From positions 1 through 40,773 of the forward strand of contig JAISOH010000072.1 of NCBI GenBank assembly GCA_031275825.1: a stretch of DNA of 40,773 nt, given 5' to 3'. The notes beneath the pieces were generated by a model. It was given only the letters and a program-made list of their open reading frames with translations, was not told the origin of the DNA and made no database searches. This document shows positions 7,782 to 17,276 of this stretch, piece by piece. Positions within the stretch are counted from its first letter, which is position 1, and the number at the start of each line of letters is the position of its first letter. Both the position numbers and the translations under genes were made by a program. Origin of the DNA: Prevotellaceae bacterium (GTDB lineage Bacteria; Bacteroidota; Bacteroidia; Bacteroidales; UBA932).

Positions 7782-10109
7782 ATGCAAGAAAATTTAGTAA
7801 TAGTAGAATCGCCCGCAAAAGCAAAAACAATAGAAAAACTGCTGGGTAAAAATTATTTGGTAACATCAAGCTACGGACATATTCGCGATTTGGTAAAAAA
7901 AGGACTTGGCGTTGATGTAAACAATAATTTCAAGCCCGAATATATTATACCAACCGACAAAAAGAAACTTGTTGACGAACTGAAAAAATTGTCGAAACAG
8001 GCAAAAATGATATGGCTTGCATCCGACGAAGACCGCGAAGGCGAAGCAATAGCGTGGCATTTGCAAAACGTGCTGAAACTTGATGATAAAAATACAAAAC
8101 GCATCACATTCAACGAAATTACAAAAGATGCAATATCCAAAGCAATACAAAATCCGCGAAAAGTAGATTTGAATCTCGTAAATGCACAGCAGGCTAGACG
8201 AATACTCGACAGACTTGTAGGATTTGAACTTTCGCCCGTTTTATGGAAAAAAATAAAATCGGCGCTGTCGGCAGGGCGAGTACAGTCGGTTGCCGTACGC
8301 CTTGTTGTAGAACGCGAACGCGAAATAATGGATTTCAAAACCGAAACATCATACAAAGTTTCGGCAATCTTTGATTCTGTAAACAAAGATGAAAAATTTC
8401 GATTGAAAGCAAATCTCACATCGGATTTCAAAACCGAAAAGGAAGCAAACATCTTTCTGGAAAAATGTAAAAGTGCAATATTTACGGTTGAAAATACAAA
8501 TAAAAAACCTGTAAAAAAATCGCCTGCCGCCCCGTTTACAACATCAACGCTGCAACAGGAAGCAAGCCGAAAGTTCAGATTTTCGGTAGCGCAAACAATG
8601 AATATTGCGCAACATTTATACGAACGCGGACTTATAACTTACATGCGTACCGATTCAACAAATCTATCAACTCTGGCGCTGGGAGCGGCAAAACAGGCAA
8701 TAAAAAATATTTTCGGTGAAAAATATGTGAAAACACGTCAGTATAAAACCAAATCAAAATCGGCTCAGGAAGCGCACGAAGCAATTCGTCCCACATATTT
8801 ACAAAATACTGAAATTGAAGGCAGCGCACAGGAAAAAAAATTGTACGATTTGATTTGGAAACGCACTGTAGCATCGCAAATGGCAGATGCCGAACTCGAA
8901 AAAACAATAATAAACATCAATATATCAAATGACAGTGAAAAATTTCAGGCAACAGGCGAGATAATAACATTTGATGGATTTTTGAAAGTTTATATGGAAT
9001 CAAACGATGATGACAGCGAAAATCCTGAAACATCGGGATTGTTGCCGGCGCTTACAGCCGGACAAATACTGGCACGCAAAGAAATTACGGCAATACAGCG
9101 TTTTTCACAACATCCGCCGCGATATACGGAAGCAAGTCTGGTGAAAAAATTGGAAGAATTGGGAATAGGTCGTCCATCAACTTACGCTCCTACAATTTCG
9201 ACAATCATAACTCGCGAATACGTAACAAAAGAAGACAGACCCGGAACAGAACGCAACTATACCAAACTTACGCTGAAATTAAACGATATAAAATCGGAAA
9301 ACCTGAAAGAAACTGTCGGCATTGAAAAATCAAAATTTTTTCCTACCGACATAGGAATTTTAGTTAATGATTTTCTTACCGAAAATTTTCCGACAATTCT
9401 GAATTATCAGTTTACGGCAAAAATTGAGGAATATTTTGATAAAATCGCCGATGGAAAATTAGACTGGATTGCAATGCTTGACAGCTTTTACAAACCATTT
9501 CACAAAAAAGTTGACGATTCTCTCGAAAATTCGCAAACTGCAAATGCCGAACGCATTTTAGGTATTGATGCCAAAAGCGGAAAGCAGGTTTCGGCGCGCA
9601 TGGCGCGATTTGGTCCAATTGTACAACTTGGCGAAAACGACGACCCTGAAAAGAAATTTTCGAGCCTGAAAAAAGGACAACTCATAGAAACGCTTACCAT
9701 AGACGAAGCACTTAAATTATTTGAACTTCCACGCAACTTAGGTGAATACGAAGGAAAAGAAGTTATTGCATCAGCAGGCCGTTTTGGACCTTATGTTCTC
9801 CACGACTCGAAATTCATTTCAATGAAAAAAAATATTGACGACCCGTACTCCATAACCATAGAACGGGCAATAGAACTTATAGAAGAAAAACGAAAAAAAG
9901 ACAACGAAAAAAACATAGCGAAATTCGGAGATATAGAAGTATTGAACGGATTTTACGGTCCTTATATTGCATACGATGGGAAAAACTATAAAATACCCAA
10001 AAATCAAGACCCTAAAACGCTTACCAGAGATGACTGTATGGCATTGATAGAATCACAAAAAAATAAAGAACCAAAAACAAAGACAAAAAAAACGGCAACA
10101 AAAAAATAA
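7782..10109 (+). CDS. topA: DNA topoisomerase I
   Basis: Type IA topoisomerase that relaxes negative supercoils through a 5'-phosphotyrosine intermediate. The TOPRIM domain begins with NLVIVESPAKAKTIEKLLG and includes the metal-binding DEDREGE. The catalytic Tyr is in ITYMRTDST. Several C-terminal repeats follow (AKSGKQVSARMARFGP, VIASAGRFGPYV, IEVLNGFYGPYIAY), then a Lys-rich tail. No zinc-finger cysteines are seen. I chose ATG 7782 because the conserved domain starts three residues later; the ORF track starts at 7746 and adds 12 residues. The topA, arginase-like, porP and gld order is one I recall from Bacteroidota. Confidence 0.93.
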   Translation: MQENLVIVESPAKAKTIEKLLGKNYLVTSSYGHIRDLVKKGLGVDVNNNFKPEYIIPTDKKKLVDELKKLSKQAKMIWLASDEDREGEAIAWHLQNVLKLDDKNTKRITFNEITKDAISKAIQNPRKVDLNLVNAQQARRILDRLVGFELSPVLWKKIKSALSAGRVQSVAVRLVVEREREIMDFKTETSYKVSAIFDSVNKDEKFRLKANLTSDFKTEKEANIFLEKCKSAIFTVENTNKKPVKKSPAAPFTTSTLQQEASRKFRFSVAQTMNIAQHLYERGLITYMRTDSTNLSTLALGAAKQAIKNIFGEKYVKTRQYKTKSKSAQEAHEAIRPTYLQNTEIEGSAQEKKLYDLIWKRTVASQMADAELEKTIININISNDSEKFQATGEIITFDGFLKVYMESNDDDSENPETSGLLPALTAGQILARKEITAIQRFSQHPPRYTEASLVKKLEELGIGRPSTYAPTISTIITREYVTKEDRPGTERNYTKLTLKLNDIKSENLKETVGIEKSKFFPTDIGILVNDFLTENFPTILNYQFTAKIEEYFDKIADGKLDWIAMLDSFYKPFHKKVDDSLENSQTANAERILGIDAKSGKQVSARMARFGPIVQLGENDDPEKKFSSLKKGQLIETLTIDEALKLFELPRNLGEYEGKEVIASAGRFGPYVLHDSKFISMKKNIDDPYSITIERAIELIEEKRKKDNEKNIAKFGDIEVLNGFYGPYIAYDGKNYKIPKNQDPKTLTRDDCMALIESQKNKEPKTKTKKTATKK

Positions 10110-10172
10110 TTTTCACATTTTCAACAAAATACACAAACAAACCTTGCAGTTAATTATAATATGTAAAAATAA

Positions 10173-11216
10173 ATGAAGAAATCTGATAATAAAGACAATG
10201 CGATTAAAATCATCAATAAAAAAGATGAATCATCACAAATCGGCAGTATTATTACGTTTTCCGATAACGATAATTTTTTTTCGACCAAAACAAAAAAACA
10301 CTTTACAGCCGCAATAATAGGAATTACAAGCAGAAACAGTAAAAATACATTTTCAAAACTGCGAAATGAATTTAATGCCTTATATGTAAATAATCAAAAC
10401 ATAAAAATACTTGATTTGGGAGATACGGCATTTAACAAGAATAAAATCAAAGAATTAACAGATAAAATAAACAGTAAAAAACTAAACGTAATTTTTTTGT
10501 GCGAAAATGATGAAATTTCGTCAACAATACTGCAAGTCCAACAAAATAAAAATTCAAGTACAGCGCTGGTATTAGCCGGTATAACATCCGAAAACAAACA
10601 TATTTCAAAAATACAGAATGGCAAAAATGAAATATCCGTAATAGGCTACCAAAATTATTTTTCCGACAAAACATTGATAGACAGACTCAACAGCAATAAC
10701 TGCACAACCGTGCGTTTAGGCGAATATCGCATCAATCCGAACAACATTGAACCCGTTTTGCGCGAAAGTAATTTTATTGCCATCGATCTTTCGGCGGTAC
10801 GCTACAGCGATGGAGGCACAGGACAGTCTCCAAACGGTTTATACGCCGAAGAACTTTGCGCTATTGCCAACTGTGCAGGGCTGTCGAGCAAAATATCACA
10901 ATTCAACATTATTTGCAATAACGATGACAGTATGCTTACAAATAAACTTGCAGCACAAACAATTTGGCACTTTACGGATGGACTTTCGTACAGAATTATC
11001 GAAACTCTATCAAAAAGCAAATTCAAAAAATTTATAGTTGATATGGGAAACTCAACTGCAAATTTAATATTTTATAAGAGTAATATAACAAATCGATGGT
11101 GGATGGAAGTTTCAAACGGAAAAAAAACGAAAATTACAGCCTGTACATTTGACGACTATCAAGAAGCGTGCAGGAAAAATATTCCTGTACGCTGGGTAAA
11201 AGAAATGCAAAGATGA
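10173..11216 (+). CDS. Arginase/formimidoylglutamase-family protein lacking metal ligands
   Basis: A 347-residue protein resembling the arginase-like proteins found beside topA and T9SS genes in Bacteroidota. The telling stretch is FIAIDLSAVRYSDGGTGQSPNGLYAEELCAIANCAGLS, with a later IWHFTDGL. Active ureohydrolases bind two Mn ions through a GGxHD motif and DxDxxDP; here the corresponding places read LAGITSENKHI and DLSAVRYSD, so the ligands are missing. The C-terminus (LIFYKSNITNRWWMEV) resembles the same subfamily. It is probably not an active hydrolase. Being next to porP suggests a T9SS- or motility-linked role, but that is inference. Confidence 0.65.
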   Translation: MKKSDNKDNAIKIINKKDESSQIGSIITFSDNDNFFSTKTKKHFTAAIIGITSRNSKNTFSKLRNEFNALYVNNQNIKILDLGDTAFNKNKIKELTDKINSKKLNVIFLCENDEISSTILQVQQNKNSSTALVLAGITSENKHISKIQNGKNEISVIGYQNYFSDKTLIDRLNSNNCTTVRLGEYRINPNNIEPVLRESNFIAIDLSAVRYSDGGTGQSPNGLYAEELCAIANCAGLSSKISQFNIICNNDDSMLTNKLAAQTIWHFTDGLSYRIIETLSKSKFKKFIVDMGNSTANLIFYKSNITNRWWMEVSNGKKTKITACTFDDYQEACRKNIPVRWVKEMQR

Positions 11217-11286
11217 GTTAAAACACAAAGTTAAACTGTTAATAAATTAAAAAAAATATAATTACAATAAAATTTTATCTACAAAT

Positions 11287-11317
11287 ATTGTTGATAAATA
11301 AAAAAGTTATAACTTTG
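11287..11317 (+). promoter_or_regulatory. Promoter of the porP-gldKLMN operon
   Basis: ATTG at 11287-11290, a spacer of exactly 19 bases and TAACTTTG at 11310-11317. Transcription would begin near 11324, about 40 bases before the porP start. No other good promoter is seen before gldN ends, so the five genes are probably one transcript. Confidence 0.6.
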
Positions 11318-11363
11318 CAGTTCAACTAATATAAGAAAGTTGATTTTTTTGGAATAAATTACA

Positions 11364-12296
11364 GTGATAAAACAATTAATGATGATAGCTGCGTTGCTAT
11401 TTCCGGTAAGTTCTATTGCGCAACAGGACAGTTACTTTAGTCAAGGCGTATTTAATTCGGGATACATCAATCCCGGAAGTTACGGTATTGATGCCGATGG
11501 ATTGTTTTGTATAACCGCCGTTAATCGAATGCAAACAAAAAATATGGATGGTTCTCCCGTTACAACGGTATTAAATGTTAACGGTCCACTTAATTTTATA
11601 AACAGCGGCGTCAGCATTTCGTTTTTTAATGACAAAATAGGATTTTTAAAAACGCCGGGATTTAATTTGGGATATTCGTACATGTTTGAACTTCCAACAG
11701 GCAAACTTGGCGTTGGAGTATCACTTGGAATGATAAACAGCAAATTCGACCAGAGTGACTGGCGATTGCCCGACAACACAACAGGCGATATAGCACTTCC
11801 CACAGGAGACGTAAATACAACAACATTTGACGCCGGGCTGGGAGTCTATTATACAACCGATAAGTTTTTTGCAGGCATATCGTGTTTGCACATAAATCGC
11901 ACGGCAGTAACAAAAACAAGCGAAAAAACAACTTTTGGAAGAACATTTTACGCTATGGCAGGCTACCGTTTTACATTCGGCTTTACAGATGACTATGAAC
12001 TGCGTCCCTCCGTTTATCTGAATACAGATTTGGGCATTGGAAAATATAGCGCAAATTCACATTTATTTTACAAAAAAAAATACTGGGTAGGACTATCATA
12101 CAGACTTGACGAAGCTATAGTTTTTAATGCAGGTTTGGAATTAATGAAAAACTTGAAAATAGGATATTCGTATGATTATTTTACAACAGACATACAAAAA
12201 TACGGCGGAGGCGCTCATGAATTTTTAATTAGCTACCGCTTCTCAATATCAACAGAAAAAGGAAATAATCAACGTAAAAGTATTCGTTATTTATAA
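11364..12296 (+). CDS. PorP/SprF-family type IX secretion outer-membrane protein
   Basis: A 310-residue outer-membrane beta-barrel with a Sec signal (LFPVSSIAQQ). The start QQDSYFSQGVFNSGYINPGSYGIDADGLFCITAVNRMQ is the family hallmark (xYxxNxxxxNPAYAG-like), and the end LKIGYSYDYFTTDI...GAHEFLISYRF is the conserved C-terminal barrel motif. PorP anchors secreted adhesins or works with the PorK/N ring. The GTG at 11364 is used in the ORF track; ATG 11379 is an alternative and would still leave a signal peptide. It directly precedes gldK (10-base gap). Confidence 0.85.
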   Translation: MIKQLMMIAALLFPVSSIAQQDSYFSQGVFNSGYINPGSYGIDADGLFCITAVNRMQTKNMDGSPVTTVLNVNGPLNFINSGVSISFFNDKIGFLKTPGFNLGYSYMFELPTGKLGVGVSLGMINSKFDQSDWRLPDNTTGDIALPTGDVNTTTFDAGLGVYYTTDKFFAGISCLHINRTAVTKTSEKTTFGRTFYAMAGYRFTFGFTDDYELRPSVYLNTDLGIGKYSANSHLFYKKKYWVGLSYRLDEAIVFNAGLELMKNLKIGYSYDYFTTDIQKYGGGAHEFLISYRFSISTEKGNNQRKSIRYL

Positions 12297-12306
12297 AATT
12301 AATAAT

Positions 12307-13677
12307 ATGAGAAAAGTATTAACAATAAACATTTTAATGTGTATCTTAATGAGTGGATTAATGACAGGATGCTCGCTCTTTAAAAAGGGAAACAACAACG
12401 ACCTCGGCGGTTCATGGACTCCTCACGACAAACCAAAGGTAAAAGGCGCATCAGGTATAAAACGAACAGAAATTCCACCGACAGGAATGGTTTTAATTCC
12501 GGGAGGACATTATGTGTTGGGAGCAAGCGATGAAGATATCATGCTGTCATTCAACAATGACCCGCATACCGAAACGGTAGATGCCTTCTGGATGGATCAA
12601 ACAGAAATTACAAATTACGAGTATCGTGATTTTATAAGTTATGTAAAGGAATATAATCTGCGGAAACGACTGGGACAGGAATACGAAGAATTTCTTATAG
12701 TTGAAGACGAAGATGGAACTCCGCTTGATGAACCTCTCATAAACTGGCGAGAAAGAATAAATACAAAAGAACAAAGCATACGCGAAATTCTAAATGAATT
12801 TAATATTTCAGGAGAAGAAGCCCTGTTAGGTAAAAAAGAATACGATGTAAGAACATTGATTTACGAATGGCAAAATATAGATTTTGACAAAGCAGTTAGA
12901 GGCATTTGGAATCCTGAAACAAAATTATACGAAGGCACAGTTATAAACGATGAAGGAGAAGAAGTCGAAATAAAAAATCGTGGAGACTTTATCACCAGAA
13001 ATTCGGTTTCTATTTATCCGGATACGCTTTGCTGGATGCGCGATTATAAATTTACATACAACGAACCTTTTATGATTCGTTATTTTTGGCATCCCGCATA
13101 CAACGACTATCCTGTTGTAGGAGTATCGTGGCAGCAAGCAGTAGCATACTGCAATTTCAGAACGGAAACAGAAATACACCGCAAAGGAGAAGCACCTCAT
13201 CATTATCGTCTTCCTACCGAAGTAGAATGGGAATACGCATCACGCGGCGGACTTCCAATGCAAGCATATCCATGGGGAGGACCTTATACCACAAACAGAA
13301 GCGGCTGCTATTTGGCAAACTTTAAACCACAACGCGGAAAATATGATCTCGACGGAGGCGTAAGAACATTGCCTGTAGGCTCGTACGAACCTAATGATTT
13401 CGGACTTTACGACATGGCAGGAAACGTAGCCGAATGGACAAATAATGCATACGATGAAAATGCATATTCATTCTATCACGACTTGTCGCCTACATATTCG
13501 TACAATGCAAAAAAATCAGACCCTCCGGCATTAAAGCGCAAAGTAATACGAGGAGGCTCGTGGAAAGATATTGCTTATTATTTGCAATGCGGTACGCGTA
13601 CATTCGAATATCAAGAAAAATCACGTTCGTACATAGGATTTCGCTGTGTAAGATCATATATGGGAATGCACAGATAA
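12307..13677 (+). CDS. gldK: GldK, T9SS ring lipoprotein with sulfatase-modifying-factor fold
   Basis: A 456-residue lipoprotein with lipobox MTGC (Cys22). From about residue 58 it carries the FGE/sulfatase-modifying-factor fold, shown by MVLIPGGHYVLGASDED, YPVVGVSWQQAVAYCNFRT, RLPTEVEWEYASRGG, GLYDMAGNVAEWTNNAY and VIRGGSW...GFRCVRS. GldK (PorK) forms the large outer-membrane ring of the type IX secretion machine together with GldN. Order and spacing with gldL, gldM and gldN confirm the assignment. Confidence 0.95.
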   Translation: MRKVLTINILMCILMSGLMTGCSLFKKGNNNDLGGSWTPHDKPKVKGASGIKRTEIPPTGMVLIPGGHYVLGASDEDIMLSFNNDPHTETVDAFWMDQTEITNYEYRDFISYVKEYNLRKRLGQEYEEFLIVEDEDGTPLDEPLINWRERINTKEQSIREILNEFNISGEEALLGKKEYDVRTLIYEWQNIDFDKAVRGIWNPETKLYEGTVINDEGEEVEIKNRGDFITRNSVSIYPDTLCWMRDYKFTYNEPFMIRYFWHPAYNDYPVVGVSWQQAVAYCNFRTETEIHRKGEAPHHYRLPTEVEWEYASRGGLPMQAYPWGGPYTTNRSGCYLANFKPQRGKYDLDGGVRTLPVGSYEPNDFGLYDMAGNVAEWTNNAYDENAYSFYHDLSPTYSYNAKKSDPPALKRKVIRGGSWKDIAYYLQCGTRTFEYQEKSRSYIGFRCVRSYMGMHR

Positions 13678-13732
13678 TTAAGTAGATAACTAAACAAACA
13701 AATAAAAAAATAATTTTTAAAATATCAAAACT

Positions 13733-14671
13733 ATGGTGAATTTTTTAGACAGACCGGCTTTTCAGAAATTAATCCATGTTGCCTATGGATTAGGAGCAGC
13801 GCTCGTTATTATCGGCGCTCTTTTTAAACTTCAACACTGGACAGGTGCAGGAATAATGCTTACTATCGGTATGATGACCGAATTTTTTATCTTCATTTTA
13901 TCAGCGCTTGAAACCATGCCAAAAAAATATAGTTGGGAAAACGTATATCCCGAACTGGAAATGGCTTCAGGAGAAGTTAAACATGCAAGTAAAACAAAGA
14001 CTAATAATTCTTCTTCACTGTTAGATCTTAATTTCAATATTGAACAGACGCAGTTAAATGATATAAAAACAGGGTTTGACAAACTTAACGATTCGCTTAA
14101 AAATCTGACATCGTTGGCAGCTGTTTCGCAAGGCTCGCAACAATTGGCAACCAGCTTGATAAATGCAAATCAATCTGTTGCAAATGTTGCGCATACATCT
14201 AACGCATTAAGCGAAACTTATGCATCAACGGCAAGAATTGTAGCTTCGTTTGCAAATGAGACTCAAATAGGAATAGAAAATTCTAAAAAAGCAATGAACG
14301 TCTATGGCGAACATATAAATACATTGAACAGAAATATAGGAGCAATAAATTCAACCGTTGAATTTCAACTGGCTTCGCTCAATAAAACAATAGGAATGGT
14401 AAATTCATCGTTTGAATTACAGTTGAATACGCTTAATAAAACAATAGTAAACGTAACATCATCGTTTGATGCTCAATTGAAAGACAATCAGCAATATCAA
14501 CAGGCGTATAATTCGCTTAACAAAGAAGTTATGACGCTGGTTGCAGATGTAAAAAAATCTGTTCAATCATCAACAGAATTATCTGTACAGATGCGGTCAT
14601 TAACCGAAAATGTATCAAGATTAAATTCGGTTTATGGAAATATGTTAACATCAATAACAAATTTAAGATAA
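13733..14671 (+). CDS. gldL: GldL, T9SS inner-membrane motor subunit
   Basis: GldL (PorL) forms with GldM the proton-driven inner-membrane motor of the T9SS. Two membrane segments lie at about 14-31 and 38-58, the second with the Glu of MMTEFF that is a strong candidate for the proton-path residue. The cytoplasmic part is long, making 312 residues as in PorL and longer than the roughly 215 recalled for flavobacterial GldL. It holds three exact-length 18-residue repeats (198-215, 216-233, 234-251; LNKTIxxVNSSFxxQL) in a predicted coiled coil. It starts 55 bases after gldK and ends 9 bases before gldM. Confidence 0.93.
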   Translation: MVNFLDRPAFQKLIHVAYGLGAALVIIGALFKLQHWTGAGIMLTIGMMTEFFIFILSALETMPKKYSWENVYPELEMASGEVKHASKTKTNNSSSLLDLNFNIEQTQLNDIKTGFDKLNDSLKNLTSLAAVSQGSQQLATSLINANQSVANVAHTSNALSETYASTARIVASFANETQIGIENSKKAMNVYGEHINTLNRNIGAINSTVEFQLASLNKTIGMVNSSFELQLNTLNKTIVNVTSSFDAQLKDNQQYQQAYNSLNKEVMTLVADVKKSVQSSTELSVQMRSLTENVSRLNSVYGNMLTSITNLR

Positions 14672-14680
14672 AATAAAAAG

Positions 14681-16255
14681 ATGGCACAAGGAAATCTAAA
14701 TCCTCGTCAGAGAATGATAAATATGATGTATTTGGTGCTTACAGCGATGCTGGCATTGAATGTGTCAAACGAAGTACTTGATGCGTTTGAAACTATCGAA
14801 AGCAGATTTGGACACTCAATAGATATTGTTAGGCAAAACAACGAAAGCAGATTCAGCAGTTTTGATCTTGCCGCCGAAAATTCGTCTGTTGAAAAGGTTA
14901 AACCATGGAAAGACAAGGCTCAAAAAGTAAAAGATAAAACACAGGAACTGACAGGCTATATAGACTCGTTGAAACATGAACTTATATTTGCTGCCGATGG
15001 AAAAAAAGCCCGTATCTATACAGGAGATTTAAACAAGTACAAACTTCTAAACAGAGAAAATACAGATGTGGGAACCAGTCTTTTATATGGAAATGAAGAG
15101 TCAAAAGGTTCAGGTTATAAATTAAGAGAAAAAATTGAACAGTATAAAACGCAACTTATCGAAATACTGTCGGAAACGGAAAACGGCAGAAAACTTGTTT
15201 CGACAATAGAAGGAATGCTTACAACAGACGATGTAAGCGAAGGTATAGATGGCAGTAAAGACTGGGTATATGCCACATTTTACAATGCGCCTGCAATTTC
15301 GGATTTGGCTATATTATCGTCCATATCATTAGATGTGCGTAACTGCGAAGCGCAAATGATGAACTATTTGCTTGAGCAAATAGATGCATCTTCATTTAAA
15401 TTCTCCAATATTCAGGTTGCCGTTATTCCCAATTCAAGATACATCATTAAAGGTACTCCACTTGAAGCAGATATATTTTTGGCAGCATACGACCCAAGCG
15501 TCAGACCGACGGCAAAAATCGGCGGAAGCACTTTCAATTCAGACGAAAAAGGTCAAATTCTATACAGAAGCATACAAAGTTCGGTAGGCATGCATCGTCT
15601 TACCGGAATTGTAGAATATCCGGGACCGGATGGAATGCAACAGGTTAGTATTGATTTTCCATATCAGGTAGGAGAAGCGGCAGCAGTAATATCTCCAACA
15701 AAGATGAACGTGTTTTACCTTGGTGTTGATAATCCAGTTGAAATTTCCGTTTCAGGCGTACCGCAGGAAAAAATTTCGGCATCATGCAACGGAGGACAGC
15801 TTCGCAAAGAAGGCTCAGGATACGTTGTAAATCCAAACGCAGGAAGCAAAACATGCGAAATATCGGTATCAGCCGAGATTAACGGAATTCATCAATCAAT
15901 GAAAACGCAAATTTTTCGAGTTAAGAAACTTCCTACGCCAAATGCAGCAGTGAGCGGAATAACAGGAAAAACAGCAACAAAAGGCGAACTTGCATCATCG
16001 CAAGGCTTGATGGCAAAAATGCCCGACGATTTTGAATTTGATTTGAAATACAACGTTACCTCTTTCAGAGTCAGCGTTACAGGTCGTGGCGGATACGAAA
16101 AAGAAGAAGCCTCAAACGGAGCATATTTTTCACCTGCTCAAAAAACACTGTTTAATAATTTACAGCCTGGACAACGCATATTTATTTCAGATATAAAAGC
16201 TAAAGGTCCCGGAGGAGAAGTTGATTTGCCAACATTGGATATAAGAATAAAATAA
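14681..16255 (+). CDS. gldM: GldM, T9SS motor and periplasmic shaft subunit
   Basis: A 524-residue protein anchored by one N-terminal membrane helix (MINMMYLVLTAMLALNVSNEVLDAF, about residues 12-36), preceded by the conserved NPRQRMI. The long periplasmic part contains the four stacked domains of the PorM/GldM family that reach the GldK/GldN ring. The sequence RQRMINMMYLVLTAMLALNVS is nearly invariant in the family. It sits between gldL and gldN with 9- and 10-base gaps. Confidence 0.95.
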   Translation: MAQGNLNPRQRMINMMYLVLTAMLALNVSNEVLDAFETIESRFGHSIDIVRQNNESRFSSFDLAAENSSVEKVKPWKDKAQKVKDKTQELTGYIDSLKHELIFAADGKKARIYTGDLNKYKLLNRENTDVGTSLLYGNEESKGSGYKLREKIEQYKTQLIEILSETENGRKLVSTIEGMLTTDDVSEGIDGSKDWVYATFYNAPAISDLAILSSISLDVRNCEAQMMNYLLEQIDASSFKFSNIQVAVIPNSRYIIKGTPLEADIFLAAYDPSVRPTAKIGGSTFNSDEKGQILYRSIQSSVGMHRLTGIVEYPGPDGMQQVSIDFPYQVGEAAAVISPTKMNVFYLGVDNPVEISVSGVPQEKISASCNGGQLRKEGSGYVVNPNAGSKTCEISVSAEINGIHQSMKTQIFRVKKLPTPNAAVSGITGKTATKGELASSQGLMAKMPDDFEFDLKYNVTSFRVSVTGRGGYEKEEASNGAYFSPAQKTLFNNLQPGQRIFISDIKAKGPGGEVDLPTLDIRIK

Positions 16256-16265
16256 TTTTTAGATT

Positions 16266-17171
16266 ATGAAGAATAATATTTTACTGATAATTTTAAGTTT
16301 AGCATTTTCGTTCACTGTGTTTGCACAGGAAAATGTTAATACTGCACAAAACACGGGACAGCAAGACAAAAAGAAAAGTCTTGTTGCCGGAACAAATCTT
16401 CCGAAAAAAATTATGACAGAACGCAATATCGTTCCTTATCCCGAAACGGAAGAAGCAGATGTTGTATGGCAACGCAAAATAGTGCGCGCCGTTGAATTGA
16501 GTGAAAAAATGAATCATCCTTTATATTTTCCTACCATTGAATCAAATTCAAATAAAAGTTTTATACAAACTTTAATAGAAGGAATAGAAAAAGGCGAGAT
16601 AACAGCTTATAACGAAGATTATACGGATACTTTTTCGATAAAAGCCATTCGAGAACAATTTGATGCGCAAGACAGAGAATACGTTGAAGAAAAACTGGAT
16701 GGTTCGGGAGATACTACAATTTTTGTAAAAGGCTCTTTCAACTGGGGAGATGTTAAAGAATTGCTTATAACCGAAGAATGGTTTTTTGATAAACGCTATT
16801 CGCAAATGTTTGTACGCATAGTAGGGATTTGTCCGGTAAGAGTGTTTCAACGCTCATTAACAACTGCCGATGGCGACGAAGAAAAAACAAGCGATTATTC
16901 AAAAAAACAATTATTCTGGATATATTATCCCGATGCACGTAAATATCTGTCAAAAACGTTGTGTTATACAACTAAAAACGAAGCAGCGCCAATGTCCTAC
17001 GATGATGTGTTTCAAAGGCGCAGATTTTCGTCCCGCATAATTTCTGAAGGACTTTCGATGAACAACAGACATGTTGACGATTACAGCCGTTCAGGCTTGG
17101 AGTCAATGCTCGAATCTATGCGGCTGGAAAAAGAAATAATGAATACCGAACACGATTTTTGGGAATATTAA
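16266..17171 (+). CDS. gldN: GldN, T9SS ring component
   Basis: A 301-residue periplasmic protein with a signal ending AFSFTVFAQ. It contains the GldN/PorN hallmarks VVWQRKIVRAVELSEKMNHPLYFP, YNEDYTDTF and FFDKRYSQMFVRIVGICPV, and ends LEKEIMNTEHDFWEY. It binds GldK to form the outer-membrane-associated ring. It is the last gene of the T9SS operon, with two hairpins directly after it. Confidence 0.94.
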   Translation: MKNNILLIILSLAFSFTVFAQENVNTAQNTGQQDKKKSLVAGTNLPKKIMTERNIVPYPETEEADVVWQRKIVRAVELSEKMNHPLYFPTIESNSNKSFIQTLIEGIEKGEITAYNEDYTDTFSIKAIREQFDAQDREYVEEKLDGSGDTTIFVKGSFNWGDVKELLITEEWFFDKRYSQMFVRIVGICPVRVFQRSLTTADGDEEKTSDYSKKQLFWIYYPDARKYLSKTLCYTTKNEAAPMSYDDVFQRRRFSSRIISEGLSMNNRHVDDYSRSGLESMLESMRLEKEIMNTEHDFWEY

Positions 17172-17182
17172 ATCTTTTTATC

Positions 17183-17203
17183 AGACGCATATTTTGTGTG
17201 TCT
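17183..17203 (+). terminator. First hairpin after gldN
   Basis: AGACGCA (17183-17189) and TGTGTCT (17197-17203) form a 7-bp stem with one G-U pair and a 7-base loop, followed by TTTTCATAATTTTTTG. It is a moderate intrinsic terminator 12 bases after gldN. Confidence 0.5.
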
Positions 17204-17228
17204 TTTCATAATTTTTTGTAAAAAAAAA

Positions 17229-17263
17229 TGTCTAAAAAGTTTTTGCTTTTTAGACACTTTTTT
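17229..17263. terminator. Strong, probably bidirectional terminator between gldN and SUI1
   Basis: TGTCTAAAAAG (17229-17239) and CTTTTTAGACA (17246-17256) form a perfect 11-bp stem around TTTTTG. A run of nine As precedes it and a run of Ts follows, so it could work on both strands. It leaves only about 14 bases before the SUI1 ATG, so SUI1 either relies on read-through or on a promoter overlapping this hairpin. Confidence 0.75.
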
Positions 17264-17276
17264 AATTCAATACAAC

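Noticed and set aside
17196-17276. Longer SUI1 start in the ORF track
   Set aside because: The extension is read from the terminator hairpin region and adds an unusual Cys/Phe-rich leader; ATG 17277 fits the family.
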